From contig NC_134570.1 in NCBI RefSeq assembly GCF_050947875.1, positions 209,403,750-209,467,749 on the forward strand: DNA of 64,000 nucleotides, in the 5' to 3' direction. A program made the position numbers and the translations under genes. Positions 34,130 to 43,545 of this stretch are shown here, piece by piece (position 1 is the first letter of the stretch; every line of letters starts with the position of its first letter). The stretch comes from Dermacentor variabilis (lineage: Eukaryota; Arthropoda; Arachnida; Ixodida; Ixodidae). The notes under the pieces are model-generated. The model searched no databases. It saw nothing but the letters and a program-made list of their open reading frames with translations, and was not told the DNA's origin.

Positions 34130-34570
34130 AAAGCACACGCACATTTTAGGGTCCAGTCAAAGTGAACTTCTTTCTAAAGCAGACAAATCAGCGGATGCGC
34201 GATGTGAGCAAATCCGGGAATAAACCGATGGAAGTATGAGCAAAGGCCCAAGAAGCTTCGAAGCTATTTTACTGAGCGAAGTTGCTGAAAGGCTGCCTCC
34301 GCCGCCGTTTTCGCTGGATGAGGTCTTATGCCCTCTTTGTCCACTAGGTGGCCTGGAACTAGTGTTTGGCACTCCCCGAAGCGATATTTCTTGGAGTTTA
34401 GTACCAAGCGTGCTTTGCCTAGGCACTCAAGTACAAGACTCAGGCGACCGTTGTGTTTACTAAATGTGCTTCCGAAAATCTCGACATCGTCCAGATAACA
34501 CACGTAGGCTTCCCACTTCAAACCACGCAGAATGTTATCCATGAAGCGCTCAAAAGTTGCAGGCGCACCA
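34130..34570 (-). pseudogene. Gypsy-2 reverse transcriptase fragment
   Basis: The frame contains GAPATFERFMDNILRGLKWE, VCYLDDVEIFGSTF (catalytic YLDD) and NSKKYRFGECQTLVPGHLV, then loses frame but continues LGLCSYFHRFIPGFAHIA and HFDWTLKCA. The RT is cut at its N-terminal side by the 15-bp repeat at 34571 and a SINE, so motifs before NAPATF are missing. Confidence 0.82.
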
Positions 34571-34615
34571 CCCAGCCCAGCCCAACCCAGCCCAGCCCAA
34601 CCCAGCCCAGTCCCA
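34571..34615. repeat. 15-bp minisatellite (3 copies) at a SINE/Gypsy junction
   Basis: Three tandem copies of CCCAGCCCAGCCCAA, the last slightly altered. They lie exactly between the SINE at 34616 and the RT fragment of Gypsy-2. In the minus RT frame they read as GLGWA repeats, an artefact of the junction. Confidence 0.85.
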
Positions 34616-34786
34616 GCAACTGGCCGTAGCTGGGACACGAACATGCGTCTTCGCATTAGGCATGCGACATCTTTAACGATTGAGCTACCGCAGCGCCGTT
34701 TTCTCATGCACATTCTGGAGTGTTTAGCTTTTACTAGTAGGTATGGCGCTGGCTAACTCTCCGAGAGTTAGTTCTACTAGTAAAAA
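34616..34786 (-). mobile_element. tRNA-derived SINE, truncated (left half of an inverted pair)
   Basis: The minus strand has the leader (GAAAACGGCGCTGCGGTAGC), box A-like TAGCTCAATCG and the anticodon region, but is cut before the SINE body. It is head-to-head with the SINE starting at 35341, the same arrangement as 30521-31067. Confidence 0.7.
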
Positions 34787-34789
34787 TTA

Positions 34790-35337
34790 TGTTGAATTCC
34801 AATAGTGGAGTCGGAGCAGCCGACGGACTTCGCGAGCGAGCACTCGACTTTGGCGCAGAGCAGCGCCTCCAGATCCGCGAGTGCAACACAACCTGAGCCG
34901 CCGGAACAAGGCGCAAGCGGAAGTTCTATCACAGAGTTACCCAGGATACCTTGCGTGTTGTCATTTACTTCCGCTTTTGCTCCCAGCACCGCCCCCGGGT
35001 CACTTGTCTCTTCAGCGCCGTTGACCTGTTTTTTTTTTTAAAGTGCGGAATGGATATCTCGCCAAGCGTGCAGCAGCTTTTGCTTCCTCGCGAGTCGTGA
35101 CCGGTGGCACCTCCCAGCAGACAAACGTGGTAAAGGAAATACGTCACGCAGAGTTCCGGTCCACTCCGCCGATTTTGGCGGAGCATCTTTTTCTGCTCCA
35201 CGGAGTAACCCCCGCTCTGAATCCCCTCCGACTCTTTCATTGGGACACCTTACTCCCGCCCTCACTCTGCCATTGGAACACACTTGCTCCGAAACGAGCA
35301 GAAAAACTTGCTCCGGCTCCACCATTGGAATTCAACA
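34790..35337. mobile_element. Non-autonomous DNA transposon, 548 bp, TIRs and TTA duplication
   Basis: The ends are TGTTGAATTCCAATAGTGGA and the complement of TGTTGAATTCCAATGGTGGA, an inverted repeat of about 28 bp with two mismatches. TTA lies immediately outside on both sides (34787-34789 and 35338-35340), the target preference of PIF/Harbinger elements. No transposase is encoded. Removing the element restores a SINE leader (GTTCTACTAGTAAAAATTA joined to GATAACCAAGAAAGTGG), which supports the boundaries. Confidence 0.85.
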
Positions 35338-35340
35338 TTA

Positions 35341-35550
35341 GATAACCAAGAAAGTGGCTGTGAAAACAGCACCGGCGTATCTCAATTTGGAAGAGCATCG
35401 CACGCGTTATGCGAAGACGTTGGTTCGTATCCCACCTGCGGTCAGTTGTTCTTCCACTCATTTTCATTTCCATTTATTTATACTTATGTTGAACTCAATG
35501 AGTAATTTCCCCTATGTTGTCCTTTGTGTCTTTCTTTGTTGGCAGCTTAA
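35341..35550 (+). mobile_element. tRNA-derived SINE (right half of an inverted pair)
   Basis: Leader AACCAAGAAAGTGGCTGTGA, tRNA-like head (about 35373-35445, box A TATCTCAATTTGG, box B-like GGTTCGTATCC), AT-rich body and the TTTCCCCTATGTTGTCC stretch shared by the other copies. It ends near TTTGTTGGCAGC. Confidence 0.8.
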
Positions 35551-37149
35551 AATATATATATAGATGTGTGTGTGTGTGTGCGTGTGGGTGTGTATAGGTT
35601 GTTTTCACCATAAATCATTTGTTGCGAGTAGAGAGCACCAAAAAGAAGCCCCTACACAGCGTTTTCTTTTTCCTCAGTCGCATGTATATGTAAACGCATG
35701 TCTCATATAAAGAGTCATACTTAGTTCAGCGCTTGTGTTGACTACTTGTTTTTATTGTCCCCGTACTTTTCGTGCTGATTCGCTCTGTCATGGATGAATA
35801 GAAACAAGCCCATCATGCAGTGTAGTTGCAGTAATCACAGCTGTTGTTTTCTGTGGTTGCAGTAAATTTAATGACAGAACAACGAAAATTAGTCGAGAGG
35901 AAGATTGGCAACATAACGTGCTAAAAGTGAACAAATAAGAGGCTTCAAAACAGGAGATTTGCAGAGAGATAAAGAATGACATGTTATGTACAATAGTTTG
36001 ACAATGGACTCGTTTCAGTCGAAATTCAGTAACCAATACAGCATGCACACCAGCTCCCTGAAACCGGGAAGGGCCTAATAAATAGCACAGAGCATCAAAC
36101 AGTTCACACTCAAAATCAGGTCGAGTAGGCTGAAATATCAAAAATTGCATTTTTCGGTGACTGGCATATTTCGACAATCACTTTAAGGAAGCTTGTTTTT
36201 TTTCAGCTAAACTAAGCCATTGCAGAAGAAAGATTTGTGTTCTCAAGCTGGCATCAGAAGTGCGGCAAGCAACATATTATAATGCTTACTGCAATGAACC
36301 AAATAGGGTATTCCAAACTGCCACTTATACGAGAAAGGAACGTACGCAAAACGGCGAGTGGTTCGCAACCGTCGTGAATATAAGCTAAAGAAGCTTTTGC
36401 TTTAGATTTAATTTTCTATTTCAGTAAAGTAAGGCTAAAATTGCAGCCTATTAGCCTACTCATGGGAGTTCGACCACATAAGACATGCTTTATGAAAATT
36501 AAATCTGTAATTCTCCAGCGCCTGCTCGAAATACAGGTTGGAACACTGCTTCCTCTAAGGTCCCTTTTGAAGAACACGCAGACCGCAGCACTCTGCGTGG
36601 TCGCAGGTAGCATCGTGTTAATATGGCAAGCAATCACTGCAGCTGCCAAGTTAGAGGGTTGCTTGAAGGAAGCATCGTTGGAAATTGTCAAACCAACGAG
36701 AGTAGAGGGGAGGCAAGCCGATTTCAGAATAAATCACTTACCAGGGCTGCAGAATCGCGCTTGCTAACGCCAAGGGTTTCTTCTCCTTCATTGGCTTTAT
36801 TTATTGGGCACACGTGATCAACATGATGATGAAAACTGCCATAACCTATGGTGTGCACCCACTTCTGGACCTACGATTGGAACAGTGTGCTAGGAGGGAG
36901 CATATAGAGCAACAAATACTCCAGGGAGACACAGAACGCAAAGACGCTGAAAAATACAGACAAATGTGTAAATGACAAGCCGAGACATACTAAAATAAAT
37001 TATCGGGGGATTTGTTAAAGAATGACAAAATGGCACTGCTTAACTACGAAACATCGGGCGTTGTAATGCTTGTATATTATTGGAATTCTGTTATTAGCAT
37101 TGTTGAATACCTAAGAAGAGTTGATTGCGAAGTATTTTATTTATTTAGT
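35551..37149. other. Unassigned stretch; short TG microsatellite
   Basis: A TATATATA/TGTGTGTG tract occupies about 35551-35590. Longer open frames (35788-36177 minus, 36441-36767 plus) have no recognisable domains and no supporting context. I see no gene. Confidence 0.4.
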
Positions 37150-38225
37150 ACATACTGCAGACCCTTCAGTCTAAGCAGAGTGGCAATAGAATACACTCAA
37201 ACAATAGTGAACAAATCAGGAACACGGAAGTACAAATTTGCTCCATCACCGAGAAATTACTCCATGACCAAGCGGGAGTGCTTGGGTTTAGTTTGGGCGG
37301 TCGTCAAGTTCCGGCCATATTTGTACAGCTGCATGTTTTCGCTCGTCGCATATCACTACGCCGTCTTCTGGCTGTATTCCTTCCGGGACCCCACAGGACG
37401 GCATGGTCGCTGGGCTTTGCGGCTCCAGGAATTTTAATTTTTTGTCAACTGTAAATCTGGACGTCTGCAGAAAGACGCTGACTGCCTCTCGCGTCACCCT
37501 GTGCATACTGCCGGTCCTGTTGCGCATGATCCGGTGGCCTGCGTGATGGCTTTCGCTGACATGACCGACATGCGCACTGAACAAAAACGCGACGAATACT
37601 TACAGTCCATCATCGCCGGTGTGCAATGTGGCAGCACCGACGGCACGTGCCGCATGTTTGCGGTGCACGACGGCATCCTCTACCGCCACAATATCAACCC
37701 TGACGCCCCTGATTTGCTCCTTGTCCTTCCTCGTCATCTGCGTTCCGTCGTTCCGTCGAACAACTTCACGATGCACCGATGGCGGGACACCTTGGAGTTT
37801 TGCGTACATGCGACCACGTACGACGCCGGTTCTTCTGGCCGGGTCACTACCACTCGGTGCTTCGTTATGTCGCAACCTGCCAATTGTGCCAGCGCCGGAA
37901 GAAACCTCCCCTGCCACCTGTCGGACGACTACATCCAATTGAAGTTTCCTCTGAACCTTTCTTTCGCGTAGGTTTTGACGTGCTTGGTCCTTTTCAGACA
38001 ACGACTAGAGAGAATAAGTGAATCACTACCGCTACTGATGACGCGACACGCTACGCGATAACAAAGGCGTTGCCGACTAGTTGCGCAACTGACGTTGCTG
38101 ATTTTCTTCTTCGCGACGTCACTCTCCAGCACGGTGCTCCTCTGCAGTTCCTTACAGACCTCAAAGGGGAATACGTTGAAAAACAGCCAAGAATGATTGC
38201 CCCTGGCCATATTTCATTGATAGGC
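37150..38225 (+). mobile_element. Gypsy-3: RNase H to integrase fragment of a Ty3/Gypsy element
   Basis: Starting near 37180 the sequence reads as the end of RNase H (NYSMTKRECLGLVWAVVKFRP, SFRDPTGRHGRWALRLQEF, then KDADCLSRHPV at about 37468). It continues as the Pol linker and integrase zinc finger (HDGILYRHNI, LLLVLPRHLRSVV, then in another frame HLGVLRTCDHVRRRFFWPG and CQLCQRRKK) and the start of the core (GFDVLGPF, TDDATRYA with the first Asp, FLTDLKGEYV with the second Asp). It stops near 38225 before the Glu. Frameshifts and stops occur throughout. The core is unlike those of Gypsy-1, -2 and -4, so it belongs to another lineage. Confidence 0.8.
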
Positions 38226-38520
38226 GAAGAAGTTTTCAGTTAATACCTTATGTAGTACACTAGAGCCTCCTATGTTTATTGTTGGACGGAGCAGGCTGTC
38301 CCTTTTGCAATAATTAAATACTACTGACATGGAATATTTCTGTGTACACTGGCATTATAAAGGTACAGAACTGCTGTAACACCAACAAAAAGTGTTTTTA
38401 TCCTCTATGCTTCGGTAGTTTAAATATTTTTGGTTTCTCAAGTTCATGCTTCATATGTTCCTTCTCTTGATTTGATCTTGTTTTTCCCTTGTGTGCTACC
38501 TTGGGCCCATTTGTACACAT
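38226..38520. other. Unassigned AT-rich segment
   Basis: Nothing recognisable between the Gypsy-3 fragment and the LINE tail. Confidence 0.35.
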
Positions 38521-39170
38521 GTGATGGTGGTGGTGGTGAGTTGTAGCTACAAGTAGGTATCAAGACCGGAAATTGCTCTGCCTAAGCCTATCTTATAGAA
38601 TCACTGTGTTGTTTCCCCACATGTGCATCAGACCAGTCTCCCTTAAGAATACGATAGTGAGGCATGAAGTTTCTTTGCCAGCTATAACTGATCCTTCGGG
38701 CACCACAAGGTGTTGCAGGCTCGCATGCTGAATGTCTTTTGTTTGCACATTTTCCAGGAAAGCGTCTCTTTCATCTTGGAATTTTGGGCACGACCACAGT
38801 AAGTGTTCAGTGTCTCCTGTTTCATTGGTTGTCGTATAGTTCGGAGAATTGATACGCCCTGTCTTAAATAGCCATGCTGGTGTACTAGCAGATCCTGTCT
38901 TTATTCGATATATGGAAGTGAGGCTTCCTCTCGACGTAATCTTTTGGTTACGCATGACAGATTTGTTCGAACCCGGAGTTACCCAAAATGATTTCGAATG
39001 TCAGAGTTTTTAACTTGATTACTATTTTGGCCCTAACTTTGGGTGGATGATGGAGCGCTGCGTGTGCGAGAGCATCAGCTTTTTCGGTGCCAGCAAGCAG
39101 GCACTCACTGATCCGATGAGCCCGCAGTCTGCGGCAACATCGACTGGCTAGTCACTGACTTTTACTGCAG
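38521..39170 (-). pseudogene. I-like LINE 3' end: RNase H remnant + C-terminal domain
   Basis: On the minus strand the tail is a CCACCACCACCATCAC simple repeat (plus strand 38521-38536). Upstream, the 38955-38593 frame has TSIYRIKTGSASTPAWLFKTGR and a knuckle-like TTNETGDTEHLLWSCPKF, the C-terminal region of LINE ORF2 proteins that carry RNase H. At about 39130-39040 the end of RNase H is seen across a frameshift (DCGLIG, then TEKADALAHAALHHP). This copy is 5' truncated and inactive. It differs in sequence from the I-like fragments at 33.2 and 54.3 kb. Confidence 0.75.
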
Positions 39171-39747
39171 TGGCCTAATGTTCTATGGGACTGCTGTACA
39201 CATCCAGTGCTGCTGCGACGTCATGGTCTGGAATACCTGGGATGGTGCTCAACTCCCGCCTGTCTCGCGGAGCAGCGAGGACAACCACGACGGCAACGAC
39301 GATGACACACCGGCGAATAGCACAATCGATGTGTGCTTAGGCACGTTATAAATTCTAGGCACTCTTGCTTATTGGGATTATCATTGTTCTGTTGTTTGTC
39401 GAGCATGTAAATTGGCGTGTGTGTGATGTATACTCTGCGTTGTCCGTACAGAGCACCTGACTGCAGTGCCAATTCTTAAAGATCCTGGGCCCACATTATC
39501 TACCATACCATAAATATTTTTAAAAATTGGACCCCTTCGTTAACACTCCTTGTTCTTGTTCAGTACAAGACGAGAGTCTCGAATCCGGCAACATCGATGC
39601 CTTCGAGTAGCCTTGTGTTCTTGTTAACCAATTTCCTGCACCCAAATAGATGACGTACTCAGAAAGGATTTCCACATCCGCCGTCAAGGTTTAGGATGTT
39701 CCACATGCGACTCCCAGCGTTGGTTCTAGAAATAAAACGTTAATACC
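39171..39747. other. Unassigned stretch holding a linker repeat
   Basis: The segment 39568-39612 (TCTCGAATCCGGCAACATCG) matches the linker beside SINEs at 30462-30515 and 40305-40355, in complement. Nothing else recognised. Confidence 0.45.
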
Positions 39748-39998
39748 AAAGAAAGTGGACGGGAAAACGGCGCCGCCGTAGTTCAATTGGTAGAGCATCG
39801 CACGTGTAATGCGAAGACGTGCGATCGTTCCATACCTGCGGTAAGTTGTTTTTTTTTCGCTTTCACATGTATTATCATTTCTTTAACGGAATTAGTAATT
39901 ACAATTAATTTCCTCTATGGTCTGGATGGTGTCAATTGTTTGTTGGCTTTTTAGGATCAATAAAAGATCGGACCCGTCGGTTAACCTTTCTTTTCTCG
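39748..39998 (+). mobile_element. tRNA-derived SINE with near-complete tail
   Basis: Leader (AAGAAAGTGGACGGGAAAAC), tRNA-like head at about 39773-39845 (TAGTTCAATTGG box A; loop CGTGTAA), body, then the full tail TTGTTTGTTGGCTTTTTAGG to GTTAACCTTTCTTTTCTC. It shows that the SINE tail extends to the CTTTCTTCTC motif. Confidence 0.8.
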
Positions 39999-40002
39999 AT
40001 AT

Positions 40003-40017
40003 ATACACACACACACG

Positions 40018-40103
<86 letters not shown>
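40003..40103. repeat. Compound (CA)n(TA)n microsatellite
   Basis: About 65 bp of CA repeats followed by about 35 bp of TA repeats, between two SINEs in opposite orientation. Confidence 0.95.
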
Positions 40104-40106
<3 letters not shown>

Positions 40107-40290
40107 AAAATGGGGCTAACCAAGGATTCTGACTTTAATTAAGCATATAAAAAGTCAATGGGTTGAAACTAAGTTCAACGTAGGCGCTCTTACTTGTAGT
40201 TTTTAAATGGATTAAGTTAATTGTAAATTATTGAAAATAAACGTGGATGAAAAATAACATGCCGCAGGTGTGGAACGATGCCACGGCTTC
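40104..40290 (-). mobile_element. tRNA-derived SINE, degenerate
   Basis: The minus strand carries a tail-like GGTTAGCCCC, a body and part of the tRNA-like head (TGCCGCAGGTGTGGAACGAT on plus); box A is lost. It is opposite in orientation to 39748-39998. Confidence 0.65.
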
Positions 40291-40304
40291 ACATTACGCA
40301 CGCA

Positions 40305-40460
40305 TGCTACCTGAATGCGTCAATGTTGCCAGATCCGAGGCCCTCGTTATGTAGTAAACGAAAAGAAAGGGGGTTAACCGAGGGTCCCGAATTTAATAAA
40401 GCATATCATCAGAAGTCAACAAACATTGACAACAAGTTCAACATAGGGGAAATATGCAGG
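40305..40460 (-). repeat. Linker repeat joined to a SINE tail
   Basis: The junction of linker (GTCAATGTTGCCAGATCCGA) and SINE tail (AAGGGGGTTAACCGAGG) is the same as at 30462-30620. Two independent copies with the same junction suggest they move as one unit. Confidence 0.65.
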
Positions 40461-40535
40461 GTATGAGGGACGCCGTAGTGGAGCGTAACTGACAATTCTT
40501 AAGCAAATCTGCGAGTCGGCCTATTTGGAACAGAT

Positions 40536-40675
40536 TCATTATTTAAAAGCTTTTTGTGCGCAAACAGACGGGGACAAAGAAGAGAAGCAACATAAGGACG
40601 AGCGCTTAGGCACTCGTCCTTGTTTCTTCTCTTCTTTGTCCCCGTCTGTTTGCGCAGAAAAAAGTTTTTAAATGA
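40536..40675. repeat. Near-perfect 140-bp palindrome (long hairpin)
   Basis: The left arm (40536-40606) and right arm (40610-40675) are reverse complements over about 65 bases. They share TGCGCAAACAGACGGGGACA, AAGAAGAGAAG and AGGACGAG, with a loop of only a few bases. Single-base differences and two small gaps lie in the arms. No coding or pol III signals. It may be a foldback MITE or a replication-derived inverted duplication. Confidence 0.9.
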
Positions 40676-41639
40676 CAATTTTGACCACTGGGGTTATTCA
40701 CGTGGTGACATCGCACTGTACACGGGCCTCTAACATTTCACCTTCGTGAAGTGTGCGCTATATTAGGCTTCCAGCTTTTATATTACCCATGCATTAGGGT
40801 CCTGGCGCTGCATTGGGACTGCACGAAACATCTTATGTTTCCGATACATGTTGACTGCAACTAGGAATACCGCTTTTGCGCTGCCGTCACACAGCATGCA
40901 TATTTGCGTCACTCGCGCATATAAATGTGATCGCCGCATTAAATATTCCTTCAGGTCACCTCGCGATCCGCGGCACAACGCTACCACCAGAACTGTGTAG
41001 CACCGTTAATGTATGGTTTGCGCGCGCCATTACATCAAGGTGCATTGGTGGCATGCGCAAGCTATCGATTTCGCATGTCACAGCACAGCAAATATTTTCT
41101 TTCTGCGAAGGAAGTCAATATTCATTGAAATCAAAGAATGCACAGGATAATTTCTTTTCATTTTTATTTATGACGTTGATCCAAGGAAAATTAACACTGA
41201 ACCATTTGTGGCATGCAAGATAACTTATTTGAAAGGATTGTTAGATCGTTCTCAATACCTTGTACATCTTTTGCAGCTGTCTTATCACAACTCTCTCCGA
41301 GACAGTCTACTGCTGAAGAAGTTGATTGTTGCCAAAAATTGAGGCCCTATTAGATATAGATAGGGACCCAGGCCGTGTTCTATAATTTAGCACTCAACTA
41401 AGGTATGCTCAAAGCATTTCAAGCCAGAGTAATTCATCAATACTGTTGCAAGTGGACGACGTTTCCTGAAACAAAATGCAGTTCCATGCGTATATACATT
41501 TTCAAAACGAGCGACCAAACGGCGGCCTCCAAAGCAGCGGGTACTGCAGTGCATCAACAGTGCCCCCCCCCCTAAAAAAAACACAAGCACAGCAGGGCAA
41601 CATGTGTCCAAGAAAGTTAAGTTGACGAGGCTCCTACAC
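40676..41639. other. Unassigned stretch
   Basis: No gene recognised. A short C run and A run at about 41564-41580 are simple repeats. The left end of the neighbouring DNA transposon may lie in this stretch, but I could not identify terminal inverted repeats. Confidence 0.35.
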
Positions 41640-41659
41640 GCCATTGCGACTACCAGTGT

Positions 41660-42860
41660 GTGGAGTTGGAAGACGAGCCTGTGGACTCACCTGCTGAGCC
41701 ACCACACATCTGGAACCTCAAGCTTCAGGCAAAGTGCGCAGAACTTAAAGGCAGCTATGCTTATGCAACAAATCTGAGGAGTGCTCTACAGAAGCTGAAA
41801 TATGAACTTAAAGCGGAAAACGAGAAGAATTTGAAGTTTGCAGCACAGAATGGAAATATTGAGCAGCAGCTTGAAGTTATCACTCGGCAACTGCAAGAAG
41901 CGCAAGCTCTAAATGAAAGGCAAAATCAAAGGGCATTCACTCTTGACCGATTCAAGAATGACGACAGTAGCATGCAGTTTTAAACGGGACTACTTAACTA
42001 CCAGGATTTTCACAGGCTGCTGCTAATGCTAAAACCAGGTGAAAATGCATGCAATGTGTGTAGGAAGGAAGAATACTTGCGTATTAATGCCAGGTGTCGT
42101 CCTCGCAAGCTTTTACCCACGGAAGATTTGTTCCTCATGCTAGTGAAGTTCAGGACACGATTCTATTACCCACCCCTTGGGCACATTTTTGGCACTTCTG
42201 CCAGCACAATGCCGAGGGTATTCTCCAGTTGGGTGAACATTATGTATCTACGGCTGGGAAAACTACCTTTGTGGGTACCCCGAAGTGCGACTGACCGCCA
42301 CGTGCCTGCTGCTTTAAGTAAACTGTACCCCTCCACAGGAGTGATTATCGACGCCACAAGAAAGGTGTTTGAGGTACCTAGTTCTGTTGTAATGCAGTCA
42401 GGAAGGTATTCAAACCATATATCAGCCAACACTTTCAAGGTCGTTGTTGACGTATCACCAGATGGTCTGCTGACTTTCGCTTCGGAACTTTTCATCGGTT
42501 CACTGTCCGATCGAGAAGTAGTCATTGAAAGTGGATTTCTGGACCAGTAATTTCCTCCTGGAGACTCGGTCATGGCTGATAAAGGCTTCAGAATCAAGGA
42601 CCTGCTTGATAAAAAAAGAGTTGGCCTTAACATTCCACCATTTCTTCAGACACGGCCAGTTCGAAGAGGATCACGTCAAGGAAACAAGATATGGCATCTT
42701 GTCGCATCCATGTTAAGCGACGAATAAAGCGCCCCAAGTGCTATCGCATTTTTGACCGCCCCATATCCCTTTCCCTTCGTCCACTGATTAACCAGATATG
42801 GTTGGTCTGCGCAGTGTTAAGCAACATGCAAAGCCATCTAGTTCTAGAAGGTGAACAGTG
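41660..42860 (+). pseudogene. DDE_Tnp_4-type transposase (ISL2EU group), two stops and a frameshift
   Basis: The transposase would cut and rejoin element ends. A coiled coil comes first (LRSALQKLKYELKAENEKN to EQQLEVITRQLQEAQ). After an in-frame TAA at 41981-41983 the same frame continues with TGLLNYQDF, CRPRKLLPTEDLFLMLVKFR (helix-turn-helix-like), then FGTSASTMPRVFSSWVN and the catalytic fold: GVIIDATRKVFE (first Asp), SNHISANTFKVVVDVSPDG, SLSDREVV, a second TAA at 42548-42550, then GDSVMADKGF (second Asp) and LNIPPFL. A small deletion/frameshift near 42715-42725 removes the region expected to hold the Glu; PLINQIWLVCAVLSN closes the gene. No THAP finger is visible upstream, though related transposases often have one. 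Confidence 0.82.
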
Positions 42861-42869
42861 ATAATTTTC

Positions 42870-43545
42870 ACATCCTGTGGTTGGTTGAAGGAAGCCTAAC
42901 GGTGTTGTATTCAGTCCTTCTGCTGCTTTACTACAAATGGCAGAGAAACGCCGAAATAGAAGTTGTCCAGCTCACTTTCCAAGTCCTTCCATTCTTCCTC
43001 ACAGAAACGCAACCTCTGTACAATGAGGAACTGGGGTCCATACAGAACAAAGTGTGACCACTACGTCTCGGTCACACCCATCTGTCCGTGCACTTACATA
43101 TAGTATTCATGGTCCTTATTGAGAGTAGGTCTGCAGTCGTTGTCCAACTCGGTGAAAAAGTTTTGAGACAGGAGGTCTTCTTTCGTGGCATCCCTCAGCG
43201 AATAGGGGCACTTCACTTCCATGGTACCCCACGGGAATGGCTCACAGGGGTCAAAGGAAATCGCATCCGGTGGCACTTCGTGTACGTGGCTTTGTGGGTA
43301 TGACGAAAATTCTACAGTTAACGATATCAACAGGATGGCCTGCAGCAATCACTGTGTCTTTGTATTGCACCATGGCGTCACTTTCATTTGCAATTTCATA
43401 CCTGAAAAACAAAAGGTTTATGTCAGGAGAGCGATTATGTTTTTCTCAGATGTGTGCGAGTGTGAGCTGCAAATAAACATACCTGACAGCTCCTACACGA
43501 AAGAGGTACTTCATAACAGCTAGGTTAGTGAGTCCTTTCCTTGTC
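42870..43545 (-). pseudogene. YqaJ-type nuclease (recombinase-like) of the transposon
   Basis: Reading the minus strand: RYEIANESDAMVQYKDTVIA (about 43430-43370), a frame change, then PPDAISFDPCE and GTMEVKCPYSLRDATKEDLL, which give the Asp and Glu-X-Lys of the lambda-exonuclease-like active site, followed by DHEYYM, a stop at 43094, and VHGQMGVTET, FVLYGPQFLIVQRL and FCEEEWKDLESELDNFYF. This order matches YqaJ domains in animal transposons. The gene is broken by at least one frameshift and two stops, but the catalytic residues are still legible. It ends very close to the transposase stop. Confidence 0.8.

Larger units (their letters stand above)
31343..34570 (-). mobile_element. Gypsy-2: Ty3/Gypsy fragment, nested and broken
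   Basis: On the minus strand, from high to low coordinates, it contains part of RT (34570-34130), RNase H (33189-32601) and integrase (32505-31391). A purine-rich CGCGGGGAAGA at about 31418-31428 is followed by TGTGTTACAAGCG, a plausible start of its 3' LTR, but that LTR appears cut off where Gypsy-1 begins. An I-like LINE (33190-34128) interrupts the RT/RNase H junction. The sequence is related to but distinct from Gypsy-1 and Gypsy-4. The 5' half (gag, protease) is missing. Confidence 0.82.

Noticed and set aside
36416..36767. Overlapping open frames of 91 (minus) and 108 (plus) codons that might be a small gene.
   Set aside because: No domain, no signals and mutually overlapping on opposite strands; more likely chance.
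42870..43545. YqaJ nuclease as a virus-derived or domesticated host gene.
   Set aside because: It carries stops and frameshifts and converges on a transposase as in ISL2EU elements, so a transposon gene explains it better.
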